DNA of 55,955 nucleotides from an uncultured Neglectibacter sp. (GCA_937958185.1 CALFFN010000024.1:1-55955); one strand, 5' to 3'; shown: positions 1 to 8,403, numbered from the stretch's first letter. Program-made: numbers and translations. Notes: generated by a model from the sequence alone, not told the origin.

Positions 1-50
1 ACTATCACTTGTCTCTTTGCGATAAGTTTGGACGGAATAAAAGTTTTTCG

Positions 51-72
51 CTTCCTTTTTTCAAAAAGGAAG
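51..72. repeat. Perfect 10-bp hairpin before rimO
   Basis: CTTCCTTTTT and AAAAAGGAAG form a perfect stem with a two-base loop just upstream of the rimO ribosome site. It lacks a following T-run on the plus strand, so it is not a clear terminator for plus-strand transcription. Its position argues that rimO begins downstream at 97 rather than at the in-frame upstream ATG at 28. The rest of bases 1-50 shows nothing I can name. Confidence 0.5.
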
Positions 73-96
73 GAAGAAGAAAGGAGCTTAAAGCAT

Positions 97-1422
97 ATGG
101 CGATCAAAGTGGGAATGGTGAGCCTTGGCTGCGCGAAAAATCAGGTGGACGGTGAAATGCTGATGGCGGCGCTGAAGCAGGGCGGATTTGAGCTTGTGGA
201 CGACGCCGCCCTGGCGGATATCGCCATCGTCAACACCTGCGGCTTTATCGAAAGCGCGAAAAAGGAATCCATTGAAGAAATTTTGGAGCTTGCCGCCCTG
301 AAAAAAGAGGGGCGTATCAAAAAGCTGGTGGTGACAGGCTGCCTTGCCGAACGCTATCAGCAGGAGATACATAAGGAGCTGCCCGAAGTGGACGCCGTGC
401 TGGGCATTGGCGCCAACGGCAGCATTGCTGCTTCCCTGAAGCAGATGATGGCAGGCGGGTTTGTGGAAAGCTTCCCGGACAAAAGCAAAATGCCCCTGTG
501 CGGCGCGCGGGAGCTTTCCACTCCAAGCTGGTCGGCGTATCTGAAAATCGCCGAGGGCTGCGACAACCGCTGCACCTACTGCGCCATTCCCATGATCCGC
601 GGCGGCTACCGCAGCCGCACCATGGAAAGCATTGAGGAGGAAGCCCGGGCGCTCACGGCAAACGGCGCAAAGGAGCTGGTGCTCATCGCCCAGGACACCA
701 CCCGCTATGGCATTGACCTGTACGGGGAATTTTCCCTGGCAAAGCTCTTAAAGCGGCTGTGCAAAATTGACGGCATACAGTGGCTCCGCGTGCTGTACTG
801 CTACCCCGATTCCATCACCGACGAGCTTCTGGACGTGATGGCGGAGGAGGAAAAAATCGTCAAATATATCGACCTGCCCCTGCAGCACGCGTCGGGAAAG
901 GTGCTTCGCGCCATGAACCGCCGGGGAGACAGGGAAAGCCTGACCGCCCTGCTGCAGAAGATCCGGGAGAAAATTCCCGGCGTGATCCTCCGCACCACCC
1001 TCATCACCGGGTTCCCCGGAGAAACGGAGGAGGATTTCACCGAGCTGGCGGAGTTCGTCAAGGAAATAAAATTTGATCGGCTGGGCTGCTTCGCCTATTC
1101 CCAGGAGGAGGGCACTCCCGCCGCCGAGCTGCCGGACCAGCTGGACGAGGAGATCAAGGAGCACCGGGCGGAGCTCATCATGGATACCCAGACCCGCATC
1201 ATGGAGCAGAAAGGGCAGGAGTACCTGGGCAAGACCCTGACCGTGCTCACCGAGGGCTTCGACCGCTACGCCGAGTGCTGGTTCGGGCGCTCCTGCATGG
1301 ATGCGCCGGACATTGACGGCAAGGTGTTTTTCGCCGCCGAACAAAAGCCTGTGCTGGGTACTTTCGTGCAGGTAAGGATAGACGATTGTGTAGACTGTGA
1401 CCTGTTTGGAGAAAGGGTGTGA
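97..1422 (+). CDS. rimO: Ribosomal protein S12 methylthiotransferase RimO
   Basis: Radical SAM enzyme of the RimO/MiaB family that methylthiolates a conserved aspartate of ribosomal protein S12, using two iron-sulfur clusters. The 441-residue product has the family's usual length. The N-terminal UPF0004 domain starts with GCAKNQVDGE (Cys12) and supplies further cysteines in NTCGF and TGCLAER. The radical SAM motif CDNRCTYC lies at residues 155-162, and a TRAM-like domain forms the C-terminus. The sequence GCAKNxVD is typical of RimO rather than MiaB. ATG 97 is chosen because AAGGAGC lies about nine bases upstream, whereas the longer frame from 28 runs through a hairpin. Its stop is five bases before the pgsA start, so the two genes are almost certainly cotranscribed, an arrangement common in Firmicutes. 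Confidence 0.96.
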   Translation: MAIKVGMVSLGCAKNQVDGEMLMAALKQGGFELVDDAALADIAIVNTCGFIESAKKESIEEILELAALKKEGRIKKLVVTGCLAERYQQEIHKELPEVDAVLGIGANGSIAASLKQMMAGGFVESFPDKSKMPLCGARELSTPSWSAYLKIAEGCDNRCTYCAIPMIRGGYRSRTMESIEEEARALTANGAKELVLIAQDTTRYGIDLYGEFSLAKLLKRLCKIDGIQWLRVLYCYPDSITDELLDVMAEEEKIVKYIDLPLQHASGKVLRAMNRRGDRESLTALLQKIREKIPGVILRTTLITGFPGETEEDFTELAEFVKEIKFDRLGCFAYSQEEGTPAAELPDQLDEEIKEHRAELIMDTQTRIMEQKGQEYLGKTLTVLTEGFDRYAECWFGRSCMDAPDIDGKVFFAAEQKPVLGTFVQVRIDDCVDCDLFGERV

Positions 1423-1426
1423 GCCT

Positions 1427-2002
1427 GTGAAAATGAACCTGCCCAACAAGCTGACGCTGCTGCGCGTATTCCTCGTGCCGGTCTTTATGGTGTTCGCCGC
1501 CCTGACCCACTATGGGCAAAGCGATTTTAACCCGGTGATGAGTTTGCTTGCCGCTATTGTGTTCGCTCTTGCCAGCATTACGGACTTTCTGGACGGCTAT
1601 CTGGCGCGGAAAGACCATCTGGTGACGGACTTCGGCAAATTTGCCGACCCGCTGGCGGACAAAATGCTCACCACCGCCGCCTTAATTTACATGGTGGTGG
1701 ACGGTGTGTGCTCCCCTATCGTGCTGGCTGTAGTGCTGTTCCGGGAATTTGCCGTGGCGGGGGTCAGAATGCTTGCCGCCGCCAATCAAAAAGTCATTGC
1801 CGCCAATCTGTGGGGCAAGGTAAAAACCGTGCTGCAAATGCTGACGGTGCTGTTCTACTACTTTGCCTGCTTCTTCTTTTCCGGCAGCGACGCCATGGCA
1901 ATCTCCCTGATCACTCAGATCCTCTGCTGGCTGGTAGCGGTGGTCACCCTGTTGTCCGGCATTAAGTATCTGTGGGACAATAAAGGCTGCCTTTCGGCTT
2001 GA
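1427..2002 (+). CDS. pgsA: CDP-diacylglycerol-glycerol-3-phosphate 3-phosphatidyltransferase
   Basis: Integral membrane enzyme making phosphatidylglycerophosphate, the committed step to phosphatidylglycerol and cardiolipin. The full CDP-alcohol phosphotransferase signature is visible: Asp53, DG at 56-57, AR at 60-61, G70, D74 and D78 (segment DGYLAR then GKFADPLAD). Several hydrophobic spans follow, and the length of about 191 residues is usual. GTG 1427 is preferred because GAAAGGG sits about nine bases upstream; ATG 1433, two codons on, is the alternative. It follows rimO by four bases and is closed by a strong terminator. Confidence 0.94.
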   Translation: MKMNLPNKLTLLRVFLVPVFMVFAALTHYGQSDFNPVMSLLAAIVFALASITDFLDGYLARKDHLVTDFGKFADPLADKMLTTAALIYMVVDGVCSPIVLAVVLFREFAVAGVRMLAAANQKVIAANLWGKVKTVLQMLTVLFYYFACFFFSGSDAMAISLITQILCWLVAVVTLLSGIKYLWDNKGCLSA

Positions 2003-2020
2003 AAAATAGAATTACGGACG

Positions 2021-2057
2021 AAAAAGCGGGCGGTTTTCAAAAATCGCCCGCTTTTTT
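2021..2057 (+). terminator. Rho-independent terminator of rimO-pgsA
   Basis: AAGCGGGCG pairs with CGCCCGCTT around a short AT-rich loop and is followed by a run of T residues, 19 bases after the pgsA stop. Confidence 0.85.
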
Positions 2058-2117
2058 CACTACTCCCCTGCCTCGTACATACTATGAAATAGTGCTTCTG
2101 GGCAAGGGGGGATTTTT

Positions 2118-2576
2118 GTGGCTTTGAAGCAGGGGGACAACCTATTACAGGAAAACAATGCCGAGCTGGCGGAGGGGCTGCGGCTGCTGGAAAACAGCCA
2201 AAGCATGCTGCGCACCCTGCTTTTGGGGCTTGCCCTCCAGTACCGTTCCCTGGATATCCAGCGCTGCCAATTATTGCAGGCGGAATACCCCGAGCTCTGC
2301 TGCGGGGAGCTGCCGCCCCTTGCGGTGCAGAACGCCGCTTCCCTGATTATCCTCTGCGCATTATTTGGGTTCCAAAAGCAGGCGGAAGCCCTGGCACAGC
2401 AAAGCGCGCAAGCAGGGGAATGCCCGGACCTGCTCAGTGTCAAGCTGGGCGCGGCCTCCATTCTCATCGCGCTGATCCGTCTTGTCCAGCTGAATTTTAC
2501 TGCGGAAGCTGCCGCTTCCCCCGCCGGGGAGGAAGAAGAGCTTTTGACAGACGACCCCGCCGATCTGCCCCTCTAA
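2118..2576 (+). CDS. Unknown small alpha-helical protein
   Basis: I do not recognise this 152-residue protein. It begins with GTG, preceded by an AAGGGGGGA ribosome site at good spacing. The sequence is leucine-, alanine- and glutamine-rich, with likely long helices (LLENSQSMLRTLLLGLAL and ASLIILCALFGF) and an acidic proline-containing tail (EEEELL, DDPADLPL). The moderately hydrophobic stretch near residues 75-86 is too short and mixed to call a membrane span. It stands alone between two terminators, so it is probably monocistronic. The reading frame, ribosome site and flanking terminators support it as a real gene. Confidence 0.7.
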   Translation: MALKQGDNLLQENNAELAEGLRLLENSQSMLRTLLLGLALQYRSLDIQRCQLLQAEYPELCCGELPPLAVQNAASLIILCALFGFQKQAEALAQQSAQAGECPDLLSVKLGAASILIALIRLVQLNFTAEAAASPAGEEEELLTDDPADLPL

Positions 2577-2622
2577 CCCCTGTCAGGGTTCAGGGCGGCT
2601 GCAGGGGGAACCAGCGGGACAA

Positions 2623-2660
2623 AAAAGGACTTCGCAGGCATGAGCTGCGAAGCCCTTTTT
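2623..2660 (+). terminator. Terminator after the 2118 gene
   Basis: CTTCGCAG pairs with CTGCGAAG around GCATGAG and is followed by CCC and a T-run. It closes the preceding plus-strand gene. Confidence 0.8.
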
Positions 2661-2755
2661 CTATCTTCCAGTGATCTTTCCGCGCATTCAGGAAACGAGG
2701 GGGACCCGAACGCGTTCACTTGTTTTCCATGATCCGCAAAAAACGTCTCCCGCAC

Positions 2756-3394
2756 TTACTCCGCGGTATAATCCACGTCGTACTTTCTCTCTACGGCAAA
2801 CTGCCGCAGCCTGCCGGTCTGCGAGTCGAAATTCAGGTCATAGCGGTAGGTGAGACCGTACTTCAGCCACATGGTCTCGTCGCCGGTAAAATCGGGGAAC
2901 ATCTCCTCCGCCTTTTCCCGGGTGATCTCCGTAACGGGCACGCCGTTGATGGAAATATTGCCCAACAGGTCGGTCTCCTCCAGATCCAGGTGAAACTCCA
3001 GCCGGGCAATGGTGGCTTCCGCCAGCTTCACCGGCTGCTCGTCCGTCACAAAGGAGACATGGGCAAAGGTAGAGTCAGACAGCGACATTGTGCCGCCGCT
3101 GTAGTAGGCGTTTTCCTCCAGCATGGTCTCCGGGTCTACCTCGTACTGCTCGTAATCGTTGGGGTCGTCAGGATTTGTGATGGTCACGTCGTAGCCCGCG
3201 TCCAGCAGGGTCTGCATTTTCGTCTCGCCGACGCGGATTTCCCTGCCGGCAACAGAAATGGGGTACAGGGTCTCTTCTTCCTGTTTGGAGGCGCCCAGCT
3301 TTTCTTTCAGCTCAGAACAGCCCGCCAATGACGCCGCCGTCAGCAGCAGTGCCAGCAGGAGCGCCGATACACGTGTTCCTGTCAATTTTTTCAT
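2756..3394 (-). CDS. Predicted lipoprotein, unknown function
   Basis: A 212-residue exported protein. The N-terminus has a basic start (MKKLTGTR), a hydrophobic core and the lipobox LAGC, so a lipid-anchored mature protein starting at the cysteine near residue 25 is likely. The rest is acidic and soluble, with no family I recognise; phrases such as SINGVPVTEITREKAEEMFPDF suggest a small extracytoplasmic domain. The start at 3394 is chosen because GAGGGAG precedes it and because the signal peptide begins there; an in-frame ATG eight codons upstream (3418) is less likely. It lies 29 bases downstream of the membrane protein at 3424-4110 and probably shares its transcript. Confidence 0.8.
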   Translation of the reverse strand: MKKLTGTRVSALLLALLLTAASLAGCSELKEKLGASKQEEETLYPISVAGREIRVGETKMQTLLDAGYDVTITNPDDPNDYEQYEVDPETMLEENAYYSGGTMSLSDSTFAHVSFVTDEQPVKLAEATIARLEFHLDLEETDLLGNISINGVPVTEITREKAEEMFPDFTGDETMWLKYGLTYRYDLNFDSQTGRLRQFAVERKYDVDYTAE

Positions 3395-3423
3395 GTGTTC
3401 TCCCTCAATGCGTTTCAAATTTT

Positions 3424-4110
3424 TCAGGCGATAAAGTCCTGGCTTTTGGGGCAGCGGCGGCGGATCAGCTCGATCGCCTGCTCGTACTGCTTGCTGTTTT
3501 CCAGCAGCAGCCTGTCCTGCTCCCTGCCGCTTTCCGCCTTATAGTCTACCACCAGAGAGATCGCCACCGTCAGCCGCTGGTTGACTCTGGTATTTCCGAT
3601 ATTGTAGTGTACCCTGGTATTTTCCCCCTCCTTGCTGACCCGCTCGATATCCGCCACCTTGATGATGCGGCAGTTCAGCGTTCGGAAAAACAGCCAATAA
3701 TCGGGTCCCACGATCAGCCGGCAGGGGTACCTGTCCGTGGTGGTATTGGAAAAGTCCACTTTTTCGTACAGCTTCATTTCCATCTGCCGGATAAACCCTT
3801 CCTTTTCCTCAGGCGACAGCTTTTCAATGGCTTTCTCATAGGAAGGGCGCACCTTTTTCATGGAGGTCACCTTCATCTGGACCCAGTAGGCAAGGAAAAT
3901 GACCAGCGCAATGCCCAATCCGATCAGGAAATGCACCCGGAACACGTACGCCGCGTCATACCCCACGGCAAAGCCCAGCACCACCATGGCGATCACGCTG
4001 AGCGCCATCCACAGTGGCACTTTTTTCATGGTTTTCCGGGTAAATTGCTGAAGCACCTCCGCAAAGTCCTTCATTTCCCAATCCAGCCAAAGCTTGATTC
4101 TTTCTTCCAT
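3424..4110 (-). CDS. Membrane protein with cytosolic C-terminal domain, unknown
   Basis: A 228-residue protein with two adjacent transmembrane segments near residues 33-54 (PLWMALSVIAMVVLGFAVGY) and 60-80 (FLIGLGIALVIFLAYW). These are followed by a hydrophilic domain of about 145 residues resembling a YcxB-like or PH-like beta fold (RLIVGPDYWLFFRTLNCRIIKVADIERV). That resemblance is by eye only. The start at 4110 (MEERIKLW) follows a clear GAGGGGAAAGCT ribosome site; the longer frame to 4176 has none. It is probably the first gene of a two-gene transcript with the lipoprotein at 2756-3394. Confidence 0.75.
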   Translation of the reverse strand: MEERIKLWLDWEMKDFAEVLQQFTRKTMKKVPLWMALSVIAMVVLGFAVGYDAAYVFRVHFLIGLGIALVIFLAYWVQMKVTSMKKVRPSYEKAIEKLSPEEKEGFIRQMEMKLYEKVDFSNTTTDRYPCRLIVGPDYWLFFRTLNCRIIKVADIERVSKEGENTRVHYNIGNTRVNQRLTVAISLVVDYKAESGREQDRLLLENSKQYEQAIELIRRRCPKSQDFIA

Positions 4111-4259
4111 AGCTTTCCCCTCTTGCGTTCTTTTCTTTTTCAAAAAAGCACTGTATCTTGTGGTGCTTTTTTCCAAGTAAGGAACATCTTGAAAAATATT
4201 CTAGCACAGGCAGACAGAAAAATCAAGCGGGCAACCCACTGTCTTGCTTCCACTTTTTT

Positions 4260-4304
4260 CCAAAAAAGACCCGACCTGACCGGGACTTTCCCAGCCGGGT
4301 CGGG
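4260..4304 (-). terminator. Terminator of cwlJ-gerQ
   Basis: On the minus strand CCCGACC and GGTCGGG arms close a GC-rich hairpin that is followed by TCTTTTTTGG. It lies eleven bases past the gerQ stop. Confidence 0.75.
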
Positions 4305-4314
4305 CAGAGGGTAT

Positions 4315-4743
4315 TTACCGGGTCCTGCGCGGATTCATACCGGGCTCGCCGCTGATAGCGGGAAGCTGGTTGTAGTTATATCTGGGACGGTCGCCCGGCA
4401 TATAGAAATACACAAATTTCACAGAGAAAATGTCGCACACAATGAAGTTGTTTGCCGCTTCATCGTACAGGGTGACAAAGCTGCGCCCCACAAAGTAAAG
4501 CATTCCCTGTTTGCGAATGATCTCCTGGGTGCCGATGAGAAATTCCACCACCACAAACTGCCCGATGTTCTGCGCCAGGATCATCTGCATGGAGCCCCGC
4601 ATTTCCTCACTGTCGAAGCTCTGCTGGGGCGGGTGGTAAAAATTATCGAGCTGGCTTGCGCCGTCCTCCATCTCCTGGAAATCCGTCCGGTTTTTCAGCC
4701 TCCGCATTCCGGGCATATTGTTTTGCCGATTGTTTCTGTCCAT
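4315..4743 (-). CDS. gerQ: Spore coat protein GerQ-like
   Basis: A 142-residue protein resembling the Spore_GerQ family. GerQ is a coat protein that anchors the lytic enzyme CwlJ and is needed for nutrient- and dipicolinate-triggered germination. The N-terminal part is Asn/Gln/Arg-rich and unstructured (RNNRQNN), as in known GerQ. The conserved domain runs from about residue 55 (NIGQFVVVEFLIGTQEI) to 115 (CDIFSVKFVYFY), ending in the family's characteristic aromatic beta strand. The gene lies 49 bases downstream of a CwlJ-type hydrolase, exactly the cwlJ-gerQ pair of Bacillus, which strongly supports the call. The sequence match by itself is moderate. Confidence 0.82.
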   Translation of the reverse strand: MDRNNRQNNMPGMRRLKNRTDFQEMEDGASQLDNFYHPPQQSFDSEEMRGSMQMILAQNIGQFVVVEFLIGTQEIIRKQGMLYFVGRSFVTLYDEAANNFIVCDIFSVKFVYFYMPGDRPRYNYNQLPAISGEPGMNPRRTR

Positions 4744-4792
4744 GATAAAGCTCCCTCCATTCCTTGTGTGCGGTACGGTTCAGACCCGCGCG

Positions 4793-5227
4793 CTATGTGT
4801 CCGCGTACGCGGCAGTCGGGTTGTAAAAGCAGTGGTCGCCGATGCGTATAACAAGCTCCCCCACAGCAGAGGGAAAATTATCCCGGCAGGTGGGCTTGAA
4901 CGGGTTGTAGTACCACAGGGCAAAGCCCAGGTTTGTCAGGCGGTTCCCTGCCATCGCCCAGTCCGCAATGTCATACTGCACCTCGGTGGGGCGCATATTG
5001 TATACATTCTGCATATTGTACTGCCCGCCCACCATTTCCATCACGCAGGTAAACTGCCGGGGCTGGTAGATGACCTCGTTCACCGTATACAAATTGCCGT
5101 ATTCGCCGTAATCCACCTGCACCCGGTTCATCACCACGCACGCCACCGCTTTCATGCCGGTGTCCCCCTCTCCGCCCGCTTCGCATTCCAGAATGCGGGC
5201 CAAAAGCTCCCGGTCCGAAAACGCCAT
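4793..5227 (-). CDS. cwlJ: Spore cortex-lytic cell wall hydrolase, SleB/CwlJ family
   Basis: A 144-residue single-domain Hydrolase_2 protein. The family hallmarks are present: the catalytic-type glutamate in ILECEAGGEG near the N-terminus, AVACVVMNRV, the YQPRQFTC segment, and FALWYYNP near the C-terminus. There is no signal peptide and no peptidoglycan-binding domain, which fits CwlJ (deposited in the coat from the mother cell) better than SleB (exported, with a PG-binding domain). Pairing with the GerQ-like gene downstream gives the same conclusion. The start at 5227 has a GAGAGGGGGAATG site directly upstream. Expression would be expected in the mother cell under sigma-E; a possible match is listed separately. 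Confidence 0.88.
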   Translation of the reverse strand: MAFSDRELLARILECEAGGEGDTGMKAVACVVMNRVQVDYGEYGNLYTVNEVIYQPRQFTCVMEMVGGQYNMQNVYNMRPTEVQYDIADWAMAGNRLTNLGFALWYYNPFKPTCRDNFPSAVGELVIRIGDHCFYNPTAAYADT

Positions 5228-5260
5228 ACCATTCCCCCTCTCTTAAGCGCCTTTTTCCAT

Positions 5261-5289
5261 GGATATGAAAGCTCAGCGCAAAAAATGCC
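5261..5289 (-). promoter_or_regulatory. Possible sigma-E-like promoter of cwlJ-gerQ
   Basis: On the minus strand GGCATTTTTT and CATATCCAT are separated by about 12-13 bases, loosely resembling a sigma-E -35/-10 pair, about 35-60 bases before cwlJ. It overlaps the T-run of the upstream terminator, so chance resemblance is possible. Confidence 0.25.
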
Positions 5290-5325
5290 CCGGCTTTTCT
5301 TCTCAGAAATTGAAAAGCCGGGGCG
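5281..5325 (-). terminator. Terminator of the sigma/anti-sigma operon
   Basis: GCCCCGGCTTTT pairs perfectly with AAAAGCCGGGGC around a 14-base loop. On the minus strand it is followed by ATTTTTTG. Confidence 0.85.
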
Positions 5326-5414
5326 TTGTCCCTTCCTGCGAAGCATTCGGGGTCGGAGCTTAACGGATCATTCTCCGTGAAATGTCAGGGTGTTGGAAAT
5401 GGGCAGGGAAGCTG

Positions 5415-6527
5415 TTACGGTTCCTCGGGAGTGACAGTCCGGCTTTCCAGGTCAATGACAAATTTTGCCTGGGTCTCCGTCACCTGCTCCCACTGGTTCT
5501 CATTGCAGAACCAGAGCACCAGCTTTTTTGTCCCCGCCGGGACGCTGTCAAAGAACAGGCTGGCTTCCTGCGCCGTCTGCGCGTTGGAACGGTATCCCCC
5601 GTCATAGGTTTTGCCGTGATCCATCTGGATTTCCTCGCCGTCTTCGGTAAAGAGATAGGGGTATCCCAAATCTCCATCGTCCGGCACCGCGGGGTGCCGG
5701 GGTCCCCAATAGGGCTTTTCGATACGGATCTCCGTCTGGGCAGGAGCCGTGCTCACGCTCAAAATTTTCGCTCCATTGTTCTCCGCGCCGGACTCAAAGG
5801 TCACCAGGTGTGTCCTGTCGGGGGCAAAGGAGAAGGTTCCCCGGAATTCTCCCGGAATTGCTTCCTTTTCATAGCCGGTCAGGCTGTCCGCGTCGTACCC
5901 GGGAAGAACCCCTGCCAGATCCCGCAGAAGGAGGGAAACCTCATACTGTTCCGCTTCCTTCTGGTCTTCCGGCACTGGCAGGACCATGGTGGCGACCCAC
6001 AGACCATCTTCCGCCGATTGGAAGCCGTTCATTTTCCCACTTTTTTCAACCGCTTCTCCATTGATCCTGGCTTCGCAGGCGCTTCCCTCATGCTGGGATT
6101 CCACCCACTGGTACCTGCCGCTCAGTTCCTCCGGGAGCTCCAGCACCAGGCTGAGCTGCACGGTATTGCCGTCGCCGTAGGCTTGCTGTACGGTCATGTT
6201 CGTGCCGGGCTCCGTGCTTTCCAGCCGCAGACCGATTTCCTCCGCCAGCCCATAGGTTCCCAGGTTGGCAGAGCCGCCCACCTTTCCAGGGGCGTTGACC
6301 ACCTGGAAAATTCTCCCCAGCACCGGGATCTGGCTTGCCAGGGCGGGGTTCATGAACCCAAAGGTCAGAAATGCTGCCACAACGGCGACAAAGCTGCCCA
6401 AAGTTGTCCCCAGACGGACCCGCACCCTTTTCCGATGGAGCCTCTCCACCTGACGCAGGCTTTCATTTACCCTGTCTCCCAAGCAGGACGGAATGGCGAT
6501 CTGGATCGCTTCCCTGTTCTCTAACAT
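5415..6527 (-). CDS. DUF4179-type anti-sigma factor
   Basis: A 370-residue single-pass membrane protein. A cytosolic N-terminus of about 38 residues, which should hold the sigma-binding part, precedes a transmembrane segment near residues 40-58 (TTLGSFVAVVAAFLTFGF) and a large extracytoplasmic region of beta-rich character. This is the layout of the DUF4179 family found next to ECF sigma genes in Clostridia. Its start codon overlaps the last codons of the sigma gene, which implies translational coupling, and GAAGGAGG precedes it. The inferred role is to hold the sigma factor inactive until a cell-envelope signal is sensed; the signal cannot be read from the sequence. Confidence 0.82.
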   Translation of the reverse strand: MLENREAIQIAIPSCLGDRVNESLRQVERLHRKRVRVRLGTTLGSFVAVVAAFLTFGFMNPALASQIPVLGRIFQVVNAPGKVGGSANLGTYGLAEEIGLRLESTEPGTNMTVQQAYGDGNTVQLSLVLELPEELSGRYQWVESQHEGSACEARINGEAVEKSGKMNGFQSAEDGLWVATMVLPVPEDQKEAEQYEVSLLLRDLAGVLPGYDADSLTGYEKEAIPGEFRGTFSFAPDRTHLVTFESGAENNGAKILSVSTAPAQTEIRIEKPYWGPRHPAVPDDGDLGYPYLFTEDGEEIQMDHGKTYDGGYRSNAQTAQEASLFFDSVPAGTKKLVLWFCNENQWEQVTETQAKFVIDLESRTVTPEEP

Positions 6528-7051
6528 ACCTTTTCCTCCTTCATTTCAAGTTTCAGCCGTTCTCTCGCCCGGCTCAGCCGGACGGCCACCGTGCTCTCCG
6601 ACACCTCCAGCTGCCTTGCGATCTCCCGGTTGCTCAGTCCGTCGAAGTACCGAAGCTTCAGGAGCTGCTGCATGGGTTCCGGGAGCTGGTGCAGGGCGTC
6701 GTACAGGTCCATGCGTTCCTCCGGCGGCAGCCCCTCGGGGGCGGAAAGCTCGTCCAGCTCCTCCCACTCTTCAGTCGGTCTCCGCTTTTTCAGAAGGTCC
6801 TGCGCCGAATTGATGACGATCCGCATCAGCCACGTTTTGAAACGCTCCGGCTCCCGCAATGTCTTTATGTGGGTATAGGCTTTCAGTATCCCTTCCTGCA
6901 AAGCGTCCAGAGCGTCCTCCTGGTTTCGGGTGTAAAGAAACGCCATACGGTACAGGGACTCCTGCTCCTGCTGGACCAATTCCCCGAACGCGCCCGGGTT
7001 GCCCCGCATTGCCTTTTTTATCAGGGCAAGTTCCGGCTTCTTTTTCTTCAC
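6521..7051 (-). CDS. ECF RNA polymerase sigma factor
   Basis: A 176-residue extracytoplasmic-function sigma factor. Region 2 is seen in ALYRMAFLYTRNQEDALDAL-type sequence (LYTRNQEDALDALQEG, then FKTWLMRIVINSAQD). Region 4 has the helix-turn-helix GLSNREIARQLEVSESTVAVRLSRARERL. The only long frame opens with TTG at 7060, but AAGGGAG directly abuts that codon. GTG 7051 has nine-base spacing and is the better start, giving MKKKKPELALIKK. It is followed by its DUF4179 partner with overlapping ends and is probably autoregulated. Confidence 0.92.
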   Translation of the reverse strand: MKKKKPELALIKKAMRGNPGAFGELVQQEQESLYRMAFLYTRNQEDALDALQEGILKAYTHIKTLREPERFKTWLMRIVINSAQDLLKKRRPTEEWEELDELSAPEGLPPEERMDLYDALHQLPEPMQQLLKLRYFDGLSNREIARQLEVSESTVAVRLSRARERLKLEMKEEKVC

Positions 7052-7074
7052 GGTTATCAACTCCCTTCACTATA

Positions 7075-7104
7075 TTAGACTTCCTTTCCACCCAAAATCT
7101 TACA
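7075..7104 (-). promoter_or_regulatory. Putative ECF-type autoregulated promoter
   Basis: On the minus strand TGTAAG (7104-7099) and GTCTAA (7080-7075) are 18 bases apart, just upstream of the sigma gene. This resembles autoregulated promoters of Firmicutes ECF sigma factors rather than a sigma-A site. The assignment is by pattern only. Confidence 0.5.
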
Positions 7105-7110
7105 GAAAAC

Positions 7111-7150
7111 AAAAAAATTCCCGGCAGAAATTTTCCGCCGGGAATTTTTT
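7111..7150 (-). terminator. Terminator of trxA-trxB
   Basis: AAATTCCCGGC pairs with GCCGGGAATTT. A T-run follows on the minus strand, beginning right after the trxB stop. Confidence 0.85.
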
Positions 7151-7152
7151 GA

Positions 7153-8073
7153 TTATCGGTTCAGATATTCTTCCATAAAATACGCCGCTACAGCGCCGTC
7201 GGCGGCGGCTGTCACTACCTGCCGCAGGGGCTTTCTGCGCAGGTCTCCCACGGCGAACACGCCGGGAAGGTTTGTACGGGTGGTCTCGTCCGCTTCCACA
7301 TAGCCGCTTTCGTCCAAGTTAAGCTGCCCTGCAAACAGGTCGGTTTCCGGCAGATAGCCGATTGCCACAAACACTCCGTCGCAGGAAATCTCCCGCTGTT
7401 CCCCGGAAGCTGTATTTTGCAGGATCAACCCGGTCAGGGCAGTTTCCTGCTTCAGCTCCGTCACCCGGCTGTTCCAGACAAACTCCACATTCCCCGCCCG
7501 CTCCAGCGGCGCAAGATAGGATTTGGAAGCCCGCAGGCTGTCCCGCCGGTGAATGAGGAACACCTTCTCGCACAGCCGGGAAAGGTACAGGGCGTCCGCC
7601 GCCGCGGTGTTGCCGCCCCCTACCACCGCCACGGTTTTGCCCCGATAGAACATTCCGTCGCAGGTGGCGCAGTAGGAAACGCCCCTGCCCCGCAGCTCCC
7701 GCTCGCCGGGCAGCCCCAGCTCTCTGGGGCGCGCCCCGGTGGCAAGCACCACGGTCCTGGCAAAAAGGGTCTCCTTCTTCGTGGTGAGCTTCTTGACTTC
7801 TTCTCCCAGCTCCACGGAAACCACTTCGGCAAGCTTTGTCTTCGCGCCGAATTTTTCCGCGCCCTCTTTCATCTTCATGGCGAGCTCGAAGCCGCCGATC
7901 CCCTCGGAGAAGCCGGGGTAGTTTTCAATCACGTCGGTGGTCGCCAGCTGCCCGCCGGGGGAAAGCTTTTCCAGCAGCAGCACGGAGAAGCCCGCCCGCG
8001 CCGCGTACAGTGCCGCCGTATATCCGGCGGGTCCGCCGCCCAGCACCACCGTGTCAAAAATTTCCTGCTCCAT
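7153..8073 (-). CDS. trxB: Thioredoxin-disulfide reductase
   Basis: NADPH- and FAD-dependent reductase that keeps thioredoxin reduced, 306 residues, the normal size. The FAD-binding GGGPAG motif is at residues 12-17, the redox-active CATC at 135-138, the NADPH-binding GGGNTA near 152-157, and the second FAD motif (GVFAVGDLR) near the C-terminus. It lies 18 bases after the thioredoxin gene, so enzyme and substrate are made from one transcript. Confidence 0.96.
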   Translation of the reverse strand: MEQEIFDTVVLGGGPAGYTAALYAARAGFSVLLLEKLSPGGQLATTDVIENYPGFSEGIGGFELAMKMKEGAEKFGAKTKLAEVVSVELGEEVKKLTTKKETLFARTVVLATGARPRELGLPGERELRGRGVSYCATCDGMFYRGKTVAVVGGGNTAAADALYLSRLCEKVFLIHRRDSLRASKSYLAPLERAGNVEFVWNSRVTELKQETALTGLILQNTASGEQREISCDGVFVAIGYLPETDLFAGQLNLDESGYVEADETTRTNLPGVFAVGDLRRKPLRQVVTAAADGAVAAYFMEEYLNR

Positions 8074-8091
8074 TGCCGCTTCCTTTCGCGC

Positions 8092-8403
8092 TTACTTCAA
8101 CAGCTCTTCCAGCCGCTCCTTGGGCTGAAGACCTACCAGCGTGGCTTCCACTTTGCCGCCGCGGAACAGGATCGCCGTGGGAATGCTCATGACCTGATAG
8201 CGGGCGGCAAGCTCCTGCTCGTCGTCTACATTGACCTTCCCTACCTTGACCTTGCCCTCGTTCTCCTCGGCAAATTCGTCTACAATGGGGGAGAACATAC
8301 GGCAGGGTCCGCACCAGCTTGCCCAGAAGTCCACCAGCACCGGCTCTGTCGAGTTCAGCACCTCCTGCTCAAAATTGTCCTTCGTCAGCGTTAAAATTTC
8401 CAT
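8092..8403 (-). CDS. trxA: Thioredoxin
   Basis: A 103-residue classical thioredoxin with active site WCGPC (cysteines 31 and 34) and the cis-proline loop SIPTAILF. The start at 8403 (MEILTLTKDNF) is set by the AGGAAGAG site just upstream; the in-frame upstream ATG at 8451 would add 16 basic residues not seen in the family. It reduces protein disulfides in the cytosol and is recycled by the adjacent trxB product. Confidence 0.95.
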   Translation of the reverse strand: MEILTLTKDNFEQEVLNSTEPVLVDFWASWCGPCRMFSPIVDEFAEENEGKVKVGKVNVDDEQELAARYQVMSIPTAILFRGGKVEATLVGLQPKERLEELLK